Assembly: GCF_003350375.1 (NCBI RefSeq) | Contig: NZ_QQAR01000005.1 | Location: 62,001-126,000, forward strand | Source: Flavobacterium sp. AG291 | GTDB taxonomy: Bacteria > Bacteroidota > Bacteroidia > Flavobacteriales > Flavobacteriaceae | Length of the DNA stretch: 64,000 bases | Reading direction: 5' to 3' | Shown here: positions 15,746 to 25,635 of the stretch, piece after piece | How the letters are laid out: each line of letters starts with the position of its first letter | How positions within the stretch are numbered: the first letter of the stretch is position 1 | Notes under the pieces: model-generated | Told to the model about the DNA's origin: nothing | What the model saw: the letters and a program-made list of their open reading frames with translations, nothing else | Database searches by the model: none | Translations under genes and position numbers: made by a program

Positions 15746-16642
15746 ATGCAACATTTTAAAACGCTTAGCGACTATACCTGCTTTAATGGTTTTGCTCCTC
15801 CCGAAAACCCATTGATACACCTTGTTGAGTGTGCAAAAGTAGATACCTGTAATATGAGCCATGAAGAATTTACAGGCGACTTTTATATGATCATGTTCAA
15901 GAAAATGAAATCGGGAGTTATTGTTTATGGCAGGACAAAATATGATCACGACAGCGGATCGATGTCGTTTATAAAACCGCGTCAGATCATGAAAATGGAT
16001 AATGTAGAGCTGGAAGAAAACGGTTTTATCATCTTCATTCACGAAGATTACCTCAACGGACACAGCCTTCATTCGGAAATAAAAAAATACGGTTATTTTG
16101 ATTATGAAGCTAATGAAGCACTGCACCTATCAGCTCGTGAAGAAGCCATAATGTGGGATCTGTTCTCTAAAATGGTGACAGAATACAACAACAACGAGGA
16201 TGAATACAGCCGTGATATCATGCTAACGCATCTCGATTCTATCCTTAAATACTCGCAACGTTTTTACAAAAGGCAGTTCATTAACAGGGCGCAGCTTTCG
16301 GGCACTACGGTTTCTAAGTTTAACGAGGCATTGTCTTCCTATTATGAAAACGGATTGCTGAAAACTAAAGGATTGCCAAGCGTAAAAGCCATGGCCGACC
16401 TGCTGAATACCTCTCCACGATACCTTAGTGACCTGTTGCGTCAGGAAACCGGGAAAACCGCTATTGAGCTAATTCATATCTTTTTAATAAGCGAAGCCAA
16501 GAATATGCTGCAGGCATCAGAAAACACAATATCCGAAACAGCCTATCATTTGGGTTTTGAAAACCCTCCTTATTTCTCCCGACTGTTTAAGAAAGAAGTA
16601 GGACTTACCCCTGTAGAATTCAGAAAACAATTTTTAAACTAA
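15746..16642 (+). CDS. AraC-family transcriptional regulator
   Basis: 298 residues. The N-terminal cupin-like sensing region is followed by a C-terminal double helix-turn-helix (about residues 205-295: SVKAMADLLNTSPRYLSDLL and SETAYHLGFENPPYFSRLFK ... GLTPVEFRK). It follows the SDR gene by 76 bases and may control it, as is common for SDR/AraC pairs in Bacteroidota. A strong terminator follows. Confidence 0.92.
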   Translation: MQHFKTLSDYTCFNGFAPPENPLIHLVECAKVDTCNMSHEEFTGDFYMIMFKKMKSGVIVYGRTKYDHDSGSMSFIKPRQIMKMDNVELEENGFIIFIHEDYLNGHSLHSEIKKYGYFDYEANEALHLSAREEAIMWDLFSKMVTEYNNNEDEYSRDIMLTHLDSILKYSQRFYKRQFINRAQLSGTTVSKFNEALSSYYENGLLKTKGLPSVKAMADLLNTSPRYLSDLLRQETGKTAIELIHIFLISEAKNMLQASENTISETAYHLGFENPPYFSRLFKKEVGLTPVEFRKQFLN

Positions 16643-16645
16643 TAT

Positions 16646-16669
16646 AACCGCCCTTAGGCGGTTTTTTTA
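16646..16669 (+). terminator. terminator of the AraC gene
   Basis: Stem AACCGCC (16646-16652) / GGCGGTT (16657-16663), followed by a T run. Confidence 0.9.
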
Positions 16670-16761
16670 TTTGTCCTGTTTACCCCTTTTGATTGTCTGC
16701 AGCACACCCTAAAAAAGCGGTTGTTTATGTATACTTTTGAAGTACAACCAACCCGCTGATT

Positions 16762-17315
16762 ATGAGAACGCTCACCGTTTTTAATTTCATTACGCTTAAC
16801 GGTTTTTATAAAGGCGATGATAACGACATCAGTTGGCATCGTCATGGCGAAGAAGAAGCTCAATATTCTGCAAAAGCCATGAAAAAAGATACTATTTTGC
16901 TGTTTGGACGTGTAACGTATGAAATGATGGCCTCGTGGTGGCCTAGCCCAATGGCAGCAGAAGCCTACCCGGAAGTGGCCAAAGGAATGAACAATGCCGA
17001 AAAGATTGTATTCTCCAACACTATTGAAGACCCGAAATGGATGAACACTAAAGTGATAAGCGGAGATATTATAGAAAAAATAATCAGCTAAAATCACAGC
17101 CAGGCAAAGACATGACTGTATTGGGTAGCGGCTCTATAGTGTCACAATTTGCTGATGCAGGGCTTATTGACACTTACCGGATTATGACAGATCCTGTTGT
17201 AATTGCCTCGGGCACTCCTATTTTTAACGGGATAAAAAAGCCTTTAAACCTTCAATTAACTGACACTAAAACCTTTAAAAGCGGAGTGATTTTAGCAACA
17301 TACAAACCCTTATAA
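16762..17315 (+). pseudogene. dihydrofolate reductase-family (RibD C-terminal-like) protein, broken by a frameshift
   Basis: The first frame (16762-17091, 109 residues) gives the N-terminal part (MRTLTVFNFITLNGFYKG, ILLFGRVTYEMMASWW) and stops at 17089-17091. The continuing frame reads QLKSQPGKDMTVLGSGSI and on to FKSGVILATYKPL at 17315. Restoring one base around the six-A run at 17075-17080 joins them into a normal protein of about 183 residues. An internal ATG at 17112 exists but would give only a half domain. Possible causes: true inactivation or an assembly error. These proteins resemble the RibD reductase domain; most have no known substrate. Confidence 0.85.
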
Positions 17316-17342
17316 ACAAAAAAAAAGAAATCATCATCAATC

Positions 17343-17406
17343 AAAAAGCAAACAAATTATTTTGCTTTTTAAAGCCCTGAAACACCGTTTTCAGGGCTTT
17401 TTTTTG
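17343..17406 (+). terminator. two stacked hairpins
   Basis: AAAAAGCAAA (17344-17353 region) / TTTGCTTTTT (17361-17370), then AAAGCCCTGAAA (17371-17382) / TTTCAGGGCTTT (17389-17400) with a T run to 17405. The second is a strong intrinsic terminator. Confidence 0.85.
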
Positions 17407-17530
17407 TAGCATATTAGAATTTGCAACATCAAACATTATTCGCAAGAACAACCAAAACACACTTTGCTCATAACTTTGATAGAAACACCATCAACTGATT
17501 GAAATTCAATACACAACCAACTAAATCTGT

Positions 17531-18574
17531 ATGAAAAAGAAAACTACCCTCCTGGCTAAAACTGCTATGTTTTCGTTTTTGATCGTTGCTATTCCATCCT
17601 GCAAAAAAGAAACGGTAAAAGAAACCGAAACCACAAAAACAGAAGCAGTGACCGAAGATCCATTAGCTTCGTGGAATGACGGTAAGAACAAACAGGCCAT
17701 TATTGACTATGTAAAGGATGTTACCACCGAAGGCAGTGCGAATTTTATTCCGGTAGCCGATCGCATTGCGACTTTTGATAACGATGGTACGTTATGGAGC
17801 GAACAACCTGCTTATTTTCAGCTATTGTTTGTAATGGACAGGATTAAGGCAATGGCACCTGAACATCCGGACTGGAAAAACAAGCAGCCGTATAAAGCCG
17901 TATTGGAAAACAATATGCCCGAACTAATGAAACAGGGCAAAAAAGGGCTTTTTGAGCTGTTAATGACTACCCATGCCGGAATGCCTACCGACCTATTTGA
18001 AAAAACTGTTAAAGACTGGATGGCAACTGCCAAACACCCAACAAAAAACAAACCGTATAATCAACTGGTATTTCAGCCCATACTGGAGCTTATCAACTAC
18101 CTAAAGGCAAACCAGTTTAAGGTATTTATAGTATCAGGAGGAGGCATCGAGTTTATGCGTGCCTGGGCAGAAGATACCTATGGCATTCCTAAAGACCAGA
18201 TTATTGGCAGCACCTTTAAAGAACAGTTTGAAAACACTAAAGGAAACCCTACCATAACCCGATTGCCCGAACTTGAATTTAACGACGACAAAGAAGGCAA
18301 GCCTCTTGCCATAAATAAATTTATAGGCCGTAAGCCTGTATTAGCCGTAGGTAACTCTGACGGCGACCTGCAAATGCTTCAATACGCCGCCTCAAACCCT
18401 TTAAAGAACCTTGAAGTATACATTCACCATACTGATTCGGTAAGGGAATGGGCCTACGACCGTAAATCGCATATAGGAGGTTTTGATAAGGGCTGGGACG
18501 AAGCTGCCCAAAAAGGCTGGCTTATCATAGACATGAAAAACGACTGGAAAGTAATCTATCCGGGAGATAAATAA
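17531..18574 (+). CDS. HAD-superfamily hydrolase lipoprotein of the sulfatase locus
   Basis: 347 residues with a lipobox (IPSC, C24), so anchored in an envelope membrane. Phosphatase-type HAD motifs are complete: motif I D83-N-D85-GT, motif II in VFIVSGGG, a Lys-containing motif III region, and motif IV VGNSDGDLQM. HAD proteins of this type are often encoded beside arylsulfatases. It likely removes phosphate from a small exported substrate; which one is unknown. A TAACTTTG at 17471-17478 is a plausible -7 element. It is followed after 34-46 bases by the first sulfatase. Confidence 0.85.
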   Translation: MKKKTTLLAKTAMFSFLIVAIPSCKKETVKETETTKTEAVTEDPLASWNDGKNKQAIIDYVKDVTTEGSANFIPVADRIATFDNDGTLWSEQPAYFQLLFVMDRIKAMAPEHPDWKNKQPYKAVLENNMPELMKQGKKGLFELLMTTHAGMPTDLFEKTVKDWMATAKHPTKNKPYNQLVFQPILELINYLKANQFKVFIVSGGGIEFMRAWAEDTYGIPKDQIIGSTFKEQFENTKGNPTITRLPELEFNDDKEGKPLAINKFIGRKPVLAVGNSDGDLQMLQYAASNPLKNLEVYIHHTDSVREWAYDRKSHIGGFDKGWDEAAQKGWLIIDMKNDWKVIYPGDK

Positions 18575-18620
18575 TTTTACTTATTACGACAAATCAACTT
18601 TTAAACCAATGCATACGATT

Positions 18621-21044
18621 ATGAAAAAATTTAACTTTAAAGGAACATTCCTGCTGATATTACTGTCGGCCGGTACTATTTTGCCCATGCGTGGCCAATC
18701 TGACCCCAGGCAGGTTAGAAAAGAACAATTTAAAGGTGTCATAGAACTTGATGTTAGGAATTCTAAATCTGACTGGGCGCCCTATACGCTTAAAAGCGCA
18801 CCTGAAGGAGCGCCAAATATTTTATTTGTTCTATATGATGACACAGGACAGGCAGCATGGTCGCCATACGGAGGCGCCATTAATATGCCGACGCTACAAA
18901 AACTGGCTGACAACGGACTAATTTATACACAATGGCACACAACAGCCTTATGTTCGCCAACACGTTCTACGCTTCTTACAGGACGTAACCACCACTTAAC
19001 CGGTAATGCCGCCATTACTGAAGCAGCAGATGGATTCCCTGGAGCACACGGGCGTATCCCGAAACAATGTGCAACCATTGGGCAGGTTTTACAAGCCAAT
19101 GGATGGAGTACATTCTGGATTGGTAAAAACCACAACGTACCCGAGCAGGATGTGGCTTCAGGAGCATCCAGAACGCAATGGCCTACCCAAATGGGGTTTG
19201 ACCGTTACTACGGATTTTTGGGCGGGGAAACCAACCAGTGGTATCCTGATTTAGTAGAAGACAACCATTTTACCGAACAGCCCTATGGCCCTGAAGATGG
19301 CTATCACTTATCAAAAGATTTAGCTGACAAAGCCATCCAGTACATACAGGATCAAAAAGCAACCAACCCTTCTAAACCATGGTATATGTGGTTTTGTCCG
19401 GGGGCTAACCACGCACCGCACCATGCTCCACAGGAATTTATAGACAAGTATAAAGGAAAATTCGATCAGGGATATGATGCCTACCGCAAATGGGTAGTGC
19501 CACGTATGATTGCAAAAGGAGTTGTACCAGCAGATACTAAACTAACTGACTTTAACCCATTACCTCCTAACATCTCCAATCCGGGCGATTTTGTTAAACC
19601 ATGGGATAAGCTAAGCGCTGATGAGAAAAAACTATTCTCTAAACTGGCAGAAGTATATGCCGGATTCTCGGAATATACCGATTATCAGGTAGGAAGAATT
19701 GTAGAATATCTTGAAAAAACGGGTCAGCTTGAAAACACTGTAGTAATTTATGCCGCCGATAACGGAGCTTCGGGAGAAGGGTCGCCAAACGGATCGGTTA
19801 ACGAAAATAAATTCTTTAATGGCTACCCTGATGAACTTTCAGAAAACCTTAAATACCTTGATAAATTAGGTGGTCCCGACACTTATGAGCACTACCCCAC
19901 CGGATGGGCAGCGGCATTCTCTGCACCATATAAAATGTTTAAACGTTACAGCGAATATGCAGGTGGTACCTGCGACCCGCTTATTATCTCATGGCCTAAA
20001 GGAATTAAAGCTAAAGGACAGGTAAGGAATCAATACCATCACAGTACAGATATTGTACCTACAATTCTTGATATCTGTGGTCTGAAGATGCCAACCGAAT
20101 TTAACGGTGTAGGGCAATACCCTCTTTCGGGAGTATCTATGCGTTACAGTTTTGACGCACAACCTAACACTCCTACTCAAAAACATGTACAATATTATGC
20201 CATGCTTGGAAGCCGCGCCATTTGGAAAGATGGCTGGAAAGCTGTTGCACTGCACGCTCCGCTTACAGGCAAAGGTAATTTTGACAAGGATGAGTGGGAA
20301 CTGTACCATGTAGATGTTGACAGATCGGAATCTAAAAACCTGGCAAAACAAAATCCTGACAAATTAAAAGAGCTTATAGCTGCATGGATGGATGAAGCTG
20401 ATAAAAACCTTGTATTACCACTTGATGACCGTTCAGCAATAGAAGTTTTAGGCACCGAAAGACCTTCTCAGGAAAAACCCAGAACCCGCTATATATACTA
20501 CCCAAATACTGCACCGGTACCTGAAGGTGTTGCTGCAAACGTAAGAGGACGTTCGTATAAGATAGTAGCCGATGTGGATATTAAAAACAACGCATCAGGT
20601 GTTCTTTTTGCACACGGATCACGCTTTGGAGGGCATTCCCTGTTCATTAAAGATAACAAACTGCACTATGTATACAATTTTCTTGGCATACGCCCTGAGC
20701 AGGCATTTGTATCATCCACTACACTTACACCGGGCAAGCATGCCCTTGGGTTTGAGTTTGTAAGAGAAAGCACTGGAGAACACGGAGAACAAATAGGTAA
20801 AGGATACCTGTATATAGATGGCAAAAAAGTAGCCGAAGGACCTATGAGAACCCAGCCGGGTAAATTTACACTATCTGGCGATGGCCTTTGCGTAGGCTTT
20901 GATAGTGGTGATGCCGTAAGCAGCCAATATACTTCTCCCGGAACTTTTAAAGGCGGATCTATACAGGGCGTTGGAATTGATGTAAGCAAAGAAAGTTATG
21001 AAGACCTAAACAAAGAAGCCATGAGGCTAATGAAAACAAATTAA
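18621..21044 (+). CDS. arylsulfatase, formylglycine type, with C-terminal beta-sandwich extension
   Basis: About 807 residues; ATG 18621 starts a good signal peptide (MKKFNFKGTFLLILLSAG), with 18609 as an alternative four codons earlier. S1-family sulfatase: metal-binding YDDTG near residue 72, signature C111-SPTR with the Cys to be converted to formylglycine, followed by TGRNHH. After the catalytic domain a C-terminal region of about 170 residues (GVLFAHGSRFGGHSLFI, YLYIDGKKVAEG) looks like a lectin-like sandwich, as in large mycobacterial AtsA-like enzymes. Neither FGE nor an anaerobic maturase is encoded in the window, so activation must come from elsewhere. Periplasmic or surface location. 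Confidence 0.92.
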   Translation: MKKFNFKGTFLLILLSAGTILPMRGQSDPRQVRKEQFKGVIELDVRNSKSDWAPYTLKSAPEGAPNILFVLYDDTGQAAWSPYGGAINMPTLQKLADNGLIYTQWHTTALCSPTRSTLLTGRNHHLTGNAAITEAADGFPGAHGRIPKQCATIGQVLQANGWSTFWIGKNHNVPEQDVASGASRTQWPTQMGFDRYYGFLGGETNQWYPDLVEDNHFTEQPYGPEDGYHLSKDLADKAIQYIQDQKATNPSKPWYMWFCPGANHAPHHAPQEFIDKYKGKFDQGYDAYRKWVVPRMIAKGVVPADTKLTDFNPLPPNISNPGDFVKPWDKLSADEKKLFSKLAEVYAGFSEYTDYQVGRIVEYLEKTGQLENTVVIYAADNGASGEGSPNGSVNENKFFNGYPDELSENLKYLDKLGGPDTYEHYPTGWAAAFSAPYKMFKRYSEYAGGTCDPLIISWPKGIKAKGQVRNQYHHSTDIVPTILDICGLKMPTEFNGVGQYPLSGVSMRYSFDAQPNTPTQKHVQYYAMLGSRAIWKDGWKAVALHAPLTGKGNFDKDEWELYHVDVDRSESKNLAKQNPDKLKELIAAWMDEADKNLVLPLDDRSAIEVLGTERPSQEKPRTRYIYYPNTAPVPEGVAANVRGRSYKIVADVDIKNNASGVLFAHGSRFGGHSLFIKDNKLHYVYNFLGIRPEQAFVSSTTLTPGKHALGFEFVRESTGEHGEQIGKGYLYIDGKKVAEGPMRTQPGKFTLSGDGLCVGFDSGDAVSSQYTSPGTFKGGSIQGVGIDVSKESYEDLNKEAMRLMKTN

Positions 21045-21051
21045 TTAAAAA

Positions 21052-21075
21052 AATCCCAGCCCTTAGGCTGGGATT
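21052..21075 (+). terminator. hairpin after the first sulfatase
   Basis: AATCCCAGCC (21052-21061) / GGCTGGGATT (21066-21075). The T tract is poor, so it may attenuate rather than stop transcription before the next gene. Confidence 0.7.
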
Positions 21076-21113
21076 CCTATTGTTATACTTGAACCGACGA
21101 TAACAATTAAACA

Positions 21114-21668
21114 ATGAATAAAGTTGTACTATTCTTATTTGTACTATTAGGTATTCAGGGTTATGCTCAGGAAGAACCGGAAGAAAGCGAAAAAGGAACA
21201 CATCGCATTTCATTGTCTTTGAGTCATAACAATGTTTCGCAGGGAGCAAAAAACGAAGATTCCAATTCTAAATGGTTATCCCTGCCGGCATGGTCTCTGG
21301 ATTATGATTACTGGATCTCAGACAAATGGGCCATTGGCCTGCATACTGATTTTATTGTAGAAGACTTTTTTGTTAAAGCAAATCTGTCGGGCGATGATGA
21401 AGTTTTAGAACGTAGCTCTCCTGTAGCGCCGGCAGCTGTAGGTATTTACAAAGCCACCAGACATAGCAGTTTCCTTTTTGGGGCAGGAGCCGAAATTGCA
21501 AAAGAAGAAACCCTTTTCCTGAACCGCATTGGTTATGAATGGGGAACCGAAATAAGTGAGGGCTGGGAACTTGGCCTTACCGCCTGCTACGATTTTAGAT
21601 GGAATGCCTACGATAGTTACCTGATAGGGATTGGCGTAAGCAGGAAATTTAAATGCAAGAAGAAATAA
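21114..21668 (+). CDS. small outer-membrane beta-barrel-like protein
   Basis: 184 residues with a signal peptide (MNKVVLFLFVLLGIQGYAQ). Alternating aromatic/charged strands (WSLDYDYWISDKWAIGLHTD, GWELGLTACYDFRWNAY) and a C-terminal KF-type end suggest an eight-stranded barrel. It lies between the two sulfatases, 31 bases before the second. No family assigned; a role in outer-membrane passage or binding of the sulfated substrate is an inference from context. Confidence 0.7.
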   Translation: MNKVVLFLFVLLGIQGYAQEEPEESEKGTHRISLSLSHNNVSQGAKNEDSNSKWLSLPAWSLDYDYWISDKWAIGLHTDFIVEDFFVKANLSGDDEVLERSSPVAPAAVGIYKATRHSSFLFGAGAEIAKEETLFLNRIGYEWGTEISEGWELGLTACYDFRWNAYDSYLIGIGVSRKFKCKKK

Positions 21669-21699
21669 ACCATACAATTATTAATAAATTACCAAGATT

Positions 21700-23280
21700 A
21701 TGAAAAACTTTAATGTCCTCCTGTCTGCCTTATGCATTATAACTTCCGGTTATAGCAGTGCGCAAAGCAAAGACCCCAAAAAGCCAAACATCGTTATAAT
21801 AATGGTGGATGACGTAGCCCAGAATTCATTAAGCTGCTACTCACATGGTATGCAATACCCTACGCCTAACATAGACCGTATTGCAAAAAAAGGACTGTTA
21901 TTTACCGATAGTTATGCCCAGCCAAGCTGTACTGCAGGACGAGCTGCGCTTATTACCGGGCAATTACCTATCAGGACTGGGTTAACAACTGTAGGACAAC
22001 CGGGCAATCCTGTGGGCCTTAAAAAAGAAGACCCTACACTTGCAGAACTACTTAAACCAATGGGATACATGACCTGCCAAATTGGTAAAAACCACTTGGG
22101 AGACCGTAACGAGCATTTACCTACCGTACATGGTTTTGACAGATTCTACGGTATTCTTTATCACCTGAATGTATTGGAAGAACCGCAACAGGAAGATTAT
22201 CCTAAAGGTGAAGCATTTAAAAACAAATACGGACCAAGAGGTATCATTGAGTCGTTTGCCAGCACTAAAGATGATGGCACTAACGATCCGCGTTTTGGAA
22301 AAACAGGAAAACAAACCGTTAAAGATCTTGGTTCGCTTACTATAGAGGGTATGAAGTCTTTTGATGACACGTGTGTAAAACGTTCTAAAAAATTCATGAA
22401 AGATGCTAAAGATGCCGGTAAACCATTTTTACTATGGCATAACAGCAGCAGGATGCACGTATATACACACTTAAAAGACGAGCACAAAAACCTGGCTACC
22501 CCTATAAGCGAAGACATGGATAAATTTGGTTCAGGGCTTATGGAGCACGATATGCAGGTAGGACAGCTATTAGATTACCTTAAAGAACTTGGGGTTGAAG
22601 ACAACACTATCGTAATTTATACCAGCGACAATGGCCCTGAGCAATCTACATGGCCGGATGCCGGTACTACAATGTTCCGCGGAGAAAAAATGACAACCTG
22701 GGAAGGTGGTGTTCGCGTACCGTTCCTAATTTGTTGGCCAAACACTATCCCTGCCGGAGAATACCGTAACGGAATTACTTCGTTAGAAGATGTACTTCCA
22801 ACCATTATGGCTGCAGTAGGTGAAAAAGATGTAAAAGAAAAACTAACAAAAGGATACAAAGCCGGAGACATGACTTACAAAGTTCACCTTGATGGCTTTA
22901 ATAGCCTTGACTACTGGTCTGGCAAAACAAAAACACCTTCGCGTAATGTATATTATTACTGGTACGAAAGCTCTTTATCAGGAATAAGGGTAGGTGCATG
23001 GAAAATGCTGTTTGCTACCAAACCTAACGGCAAATACAATGGAGATTTGACGAAACACACTATGCCAATGCTGTTTAACCTTAGAAAAGACCCATTTGAA
23101 GTGTATGACGGTGAAATAGGATTCCACCAGATTATGAAAAAATCGTGGGTAATTCAGCCTGCTATTGGATACATTCAGGATTTAATGGGAACCTTCCAGG
23201 AATTCCCGGTACGTCAGGGAGCCGCCTCGCTTGACATGAACAAAGCGGTAGAAGCGGCACTGAACGCTACCAGCAAATAA
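21700..23280 (+). CDS. arylsulfatase, formylglycine type
   Basis: 526-residue secreted S1 sulfatase (signal peptide ending SSAQ). Metal site IIMVDDVAQNS near residues 33-43; signature C77-TAGR with ALITGQLP, the Cys being the formylglycine precursor; GKNHLGD and SDNGPEQS complete the active site. It differs from the first sulfatase in the C-x-A-x-R form of the signature and in lacking the C-terminal extension, so the two probably act on different sulfate esters. A hairpin at 23374-23396 ends the unit. Confidence 0.93.
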   Translation: MKNFNVLLSALCIITSGYSSAQSKDPKKPNIVIIMVDDVAQNSLSCYSHGMQYPTPNIDRIAKKGLLFTDSYAQPSCTAGRAALITGQLPIRTGLTTVGQPGNPVGLKKEDPTLAELLKPMGYMTCQIGKNHLGDRNEHLPTVHGFDRFYGILYHLNVLEEPQQEDYPKGEAFKNKYGPRGIIESFASTKDDGTNDPRFGKTGKQTVKDLGSLTIEGMKSFDDTCVKRSKKFMKDAKDAGKPFLLWHNSSRMHVYTHLKDEHKNLATPISEDMDKFGSGLMEHDMQVGQLLDYLKELGVEDNTIVIYTSDNGPEQSTWPDAGTTMFRGEKMTTWEGGVRVPFLICWPNTIPAGEYRNGITSLEDVLPTIMAAVGEKDVKEKLTKGYKAGDMTYKVHLDGFNSLDYWSGKTKTPSRNVYYYWYESSLSGIRVGAWKMLFATKPNGKYNGDLTKHTMPMLFNLRKDPFEVYDGEIGFHQIMKKSWVIQPAIGYIQDLMGTFQEFPVRQGAASLDMNKAVEAALNATSK

Positions 23281-23373
23281 TATTAATTGCTGTGTTTTTA
23301 ATTGCTCATATAGACACAAAATCAAATATAAAGTAGTTACTGAAAGCAGTTATCGAATTAAAATAAGCCATTG

Positions 23374-23399
23374 AAACCCACCAGCAGAGTGGGTTTTTG
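23374..23399 (+). terminator. terminator of the second sulfatase
   Basis: AAACCCAC (23374-23381) / GTGGGTTT (23389-23396) with a T-rich tail. Confidence 0.8.
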
Positions 23400-23478
23400 T
23401 TTCATATTATAAAATAGAACACCATAAAAAAATAATGTAAAAACAGTTGCAATACATTTACATAAAAATCAGGAGACC

Positions 23479-24744
23479 ATGCCACGGATAACCTATAGCC
23501 TTTTTTTGCTTCTTGTAAGCTTTAGCTGCTTTGCACAGTTTAACGAACCCGTAGACTCTACCCAAACCCAGGTTTTAGGCAGCCCCGAAAAATCAGGCAC
23601 TTTCGCTATGCCGGACGTACCCAAAGGATGGCTTAACTGGACCAACTATGACGGGAAGCATTTTTCATACAAATTAGGGTTTGCCCCAATTGTAGATTAT
23701 ACCGCTTTTGTACAGGATAGCGATAGCAAGACTCAGGTAGGTAAACAAAATAACACTTTTGAACTTCGTTCGGCACGAATTAATATTGGAGGGGCTGTAA
23801 AGACAAAACTTCCGTTCCGTTATTTCTTTAGTGTTGAATACAAAGGCTTTGACCGCACACCCGAAGAAAACGCATTTGGCATAACCGATGCTTATATCGA
23901 AGTACCCATAGGGAGTGCACTGGGAAAAATACGTTTTGGAAAAATAAAAGAAACCTTTGTTTATGAAATGGTGGGTGATGCCGCCAACCTTCCGCATACA
24001 GAGAGGATACTCAATCCGTTTTTTGCCTCAAGGAATATAGGAGTTATGTACATGAATTATGCTTTTGACAGCAGGATGAGCTTTGCCGCAGGATGGTACA
24101 ACAACTGGTGGGTAGATGGACAATCTTTTAAAGAAAGTGCCAACACCTATTCGGCAAGGGTTACCGGACTACCTTATTTTGCAAACGACACCAACTTTTT
24201 ACACCTTGGGGCATCATTTAGAAATACCGAAGCCGAAGGAAATGTATTTAGATACAAAGGCAAAAACGAATCGAATGTTACAGACTATTATGTAGATACC
24301 GGAAACATTGATGCAAAACAGGTATGGAACGCCGGTTTTGAATCGTTACTTTCCGTACAAAAATGGTCTTTCCTTGCAGAATATGTTAACTCCTGGTGCG
24401 ACGTTTTAAATGGACCTAACGCACAATTTAATGGTTATTACCTAACCACAAGTTATGTGTTTAAGGGCGCCCAACGTATATATGATAAAAAAGTAGCCTA
24501 TGCGCGTCGCATTATGCCAGACCACAAGGGTGGTTCATGGGAACTGGTAGCAAGAATCTCTAAATTGGATATGGATGATAAAAATATAGAAGGAGGCACG
24601 CTTAATAAATTATACCTGGGACTTAACTGGTGGGCAACCCACTACTGGCGTGTAACTACAGGCTATGGACTTGGCCAGCTAAAAAAAGACGGGCTTACCA
24701 GTTACACCAACAGTTTCATGGTTAGACTGCAATGGATTTATTAA
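23479..24744 (+). CDS. OprO/OprP-family porin
   Basis: 421 residues with a signal peptide (ending CFAQ). Conserved features of phosphate-selective-porin-like proteins (PF07396): ELRSARINIGGAVKTKLPFRY, GKIRFGKIKETF, GVMYMNYAFDSRM, and a C-terminal aromatic (LQWIY). Forms a trimeric outer-membrane channel for small anions in the founding members. Next to two sulfatases and a HAD phosphatase it may carry sulfate, phosphate or a sulfated substrate; this is inference. Confidence 0.85.
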   Translation: MPRITYSLFLLLVSFSCFAQFNEPVDSTQTQVLGSPEKSGTFAMPDVPKGWLNWTNYDGKHFSYKLGFAPIVDYTAFVQDSDSKTQVGKQNNTFELRSARINIGGAVKTKLPFRYFFSVEYKGFDRTPEENAFGITDAYIEVPIGSALGKIRFGKIKETFVYEMVGDAANLPHTERILNPFFASRNIGVMYMNYAFDSRMSFAAGWYNNWWVDGQSFKESANTYSARVTGLPYFANDTNFLHLGASFRNTEAEGNVFRYKGKNESNVTDYYVDTGNIDAKQVWNAGFESLLSVQKWSFLAEYVNSWCDVLNGPNAQFNGYYLTTSYVFKGAQRIYDKKVAYARRIMPDHKGGSWELVARISKLDMDDKNIEGGTLNKLYLGLNWWATHYWRVTTGYGLGQLKKDGLTSYTNSFMVRLQWIY

Positions 24745-24810
24745 ACACTACATTTTCAACAAATTAAAACATTACCTTTAAGTTACAAACCAACACTTAA
24801 TCAATTTTTC

Positions 24811-25611
24811 ATGAAATTAAAACTACCCTTCGTTGCATTATTAGGCCTTGCTGTATTTTCAGTAGCCAATGCCCAGACTGATGAACAGGCGCAGGCCGAA
24901 GAACTGGCTAAAAAGCTTTCTAACCCAATTGCAAGCCTTATCAGTGTACCTTTTCAGAACAATACCGATTATGGTATAGGCCCAAACAATGGCACACGTA
25001 ATACAATGAACTTTCAGCCGGTACTGCCTCTAAGCATCAGCGAAAAATACAACCTTATAACCCGTATGGTACTGCCTATAGTAACACAATACAACGTTAC
25101 GGCTCCCGGTGCCAAAGAAAACGGATTGGGCGATGCCGTAGTTAGTGGTTTTTTTAGCCCTAAGGAAAGCAGCTTTACCTGGGGTGTGGGTCCGGCACTA
25201 TTAATCCCGACGGGAACCGATGATTTCCTGACTACTAAGAAATTTGGTGTGGGGCCAACAGCCGTTGCCCTGAAACAATCGAACGGGTGGACCTATGGAG
25301 CGTTAATCAACCAGATATGGAGTGTGGCAGGTGATGACGACAGGCCGGATGTAAACCAGATGTTTCTGCAGCCTTTTGTAACCTACAACTGGAAAAGCGG
25401 TGCAGGTCTTGGTACCAATATGGAACTGACACAAAACTGGGAATCGAGCGATACTACGATATGGCTAAACCCCATTGTGAGTGGTATGACAAGCCTTGGT
25501 GGGCAAAAAGTATCGCTGGCAATAGGACCGCGCTTTAATCTTGCTGCCCCTGATGGCTCTAAAGCCGACTGGGGATGGAGAGCCGTGGTAATATTTGTTT
25601 TCCCAAAATAA
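24811..25611 (+). CDS. outer-membrane transporter-like beta-barrel protein
   Basis: 266 residues, signal peptide MKLKLPFVALLGLAVFSVANA. Motifs LISVPFQNNTDYGIGPNNGT, GLGDAVVSGFFSPK and GVGPALLIPTGTD match a widespread barrel family related to MetA-pathway-of-phenol-degradation proteins. It ends in VVIFVFPK, typical of a last strand. Last gene of the sulfatase locus; a bidirectional terminator separates it from tadA. Substrate unknown. Confidence 0.8.
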   Translation: MKLKLPFVALLGLAVFSVANAQTDEQAQAEELAKKLSNPIASLISVPFQNNTDYGIGPNNGTRNTMNFQPVLPLSISEKYNLITRMVLPIVTQYNVTAPGAKENGLGDAVVSGFFSPKESSFTWGVGPALLIPTGTDDFLTTKKFGVGPTAVALKQSNGWTYGALINQIWSVAGDDDRPDVNQMFLQPFVTYNWKSGAGLGTNMELTQNWESSDTTIWLNPIVSGMTSLGGQKVSLAIGPRFNLAAPDGSKADWGWRAVVIFVFPK

Positions 25612-25635
25612 CAATTCCCAACTTTATAAAAAAGC

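Noticed and set aside
17112..17315. Independent 67-residue gene
   Set aside because: Its sequence continues the domain of the preceding frame (QLKSQPGKDM lies before its ATG), so it is the second half of a frameshifted gene.
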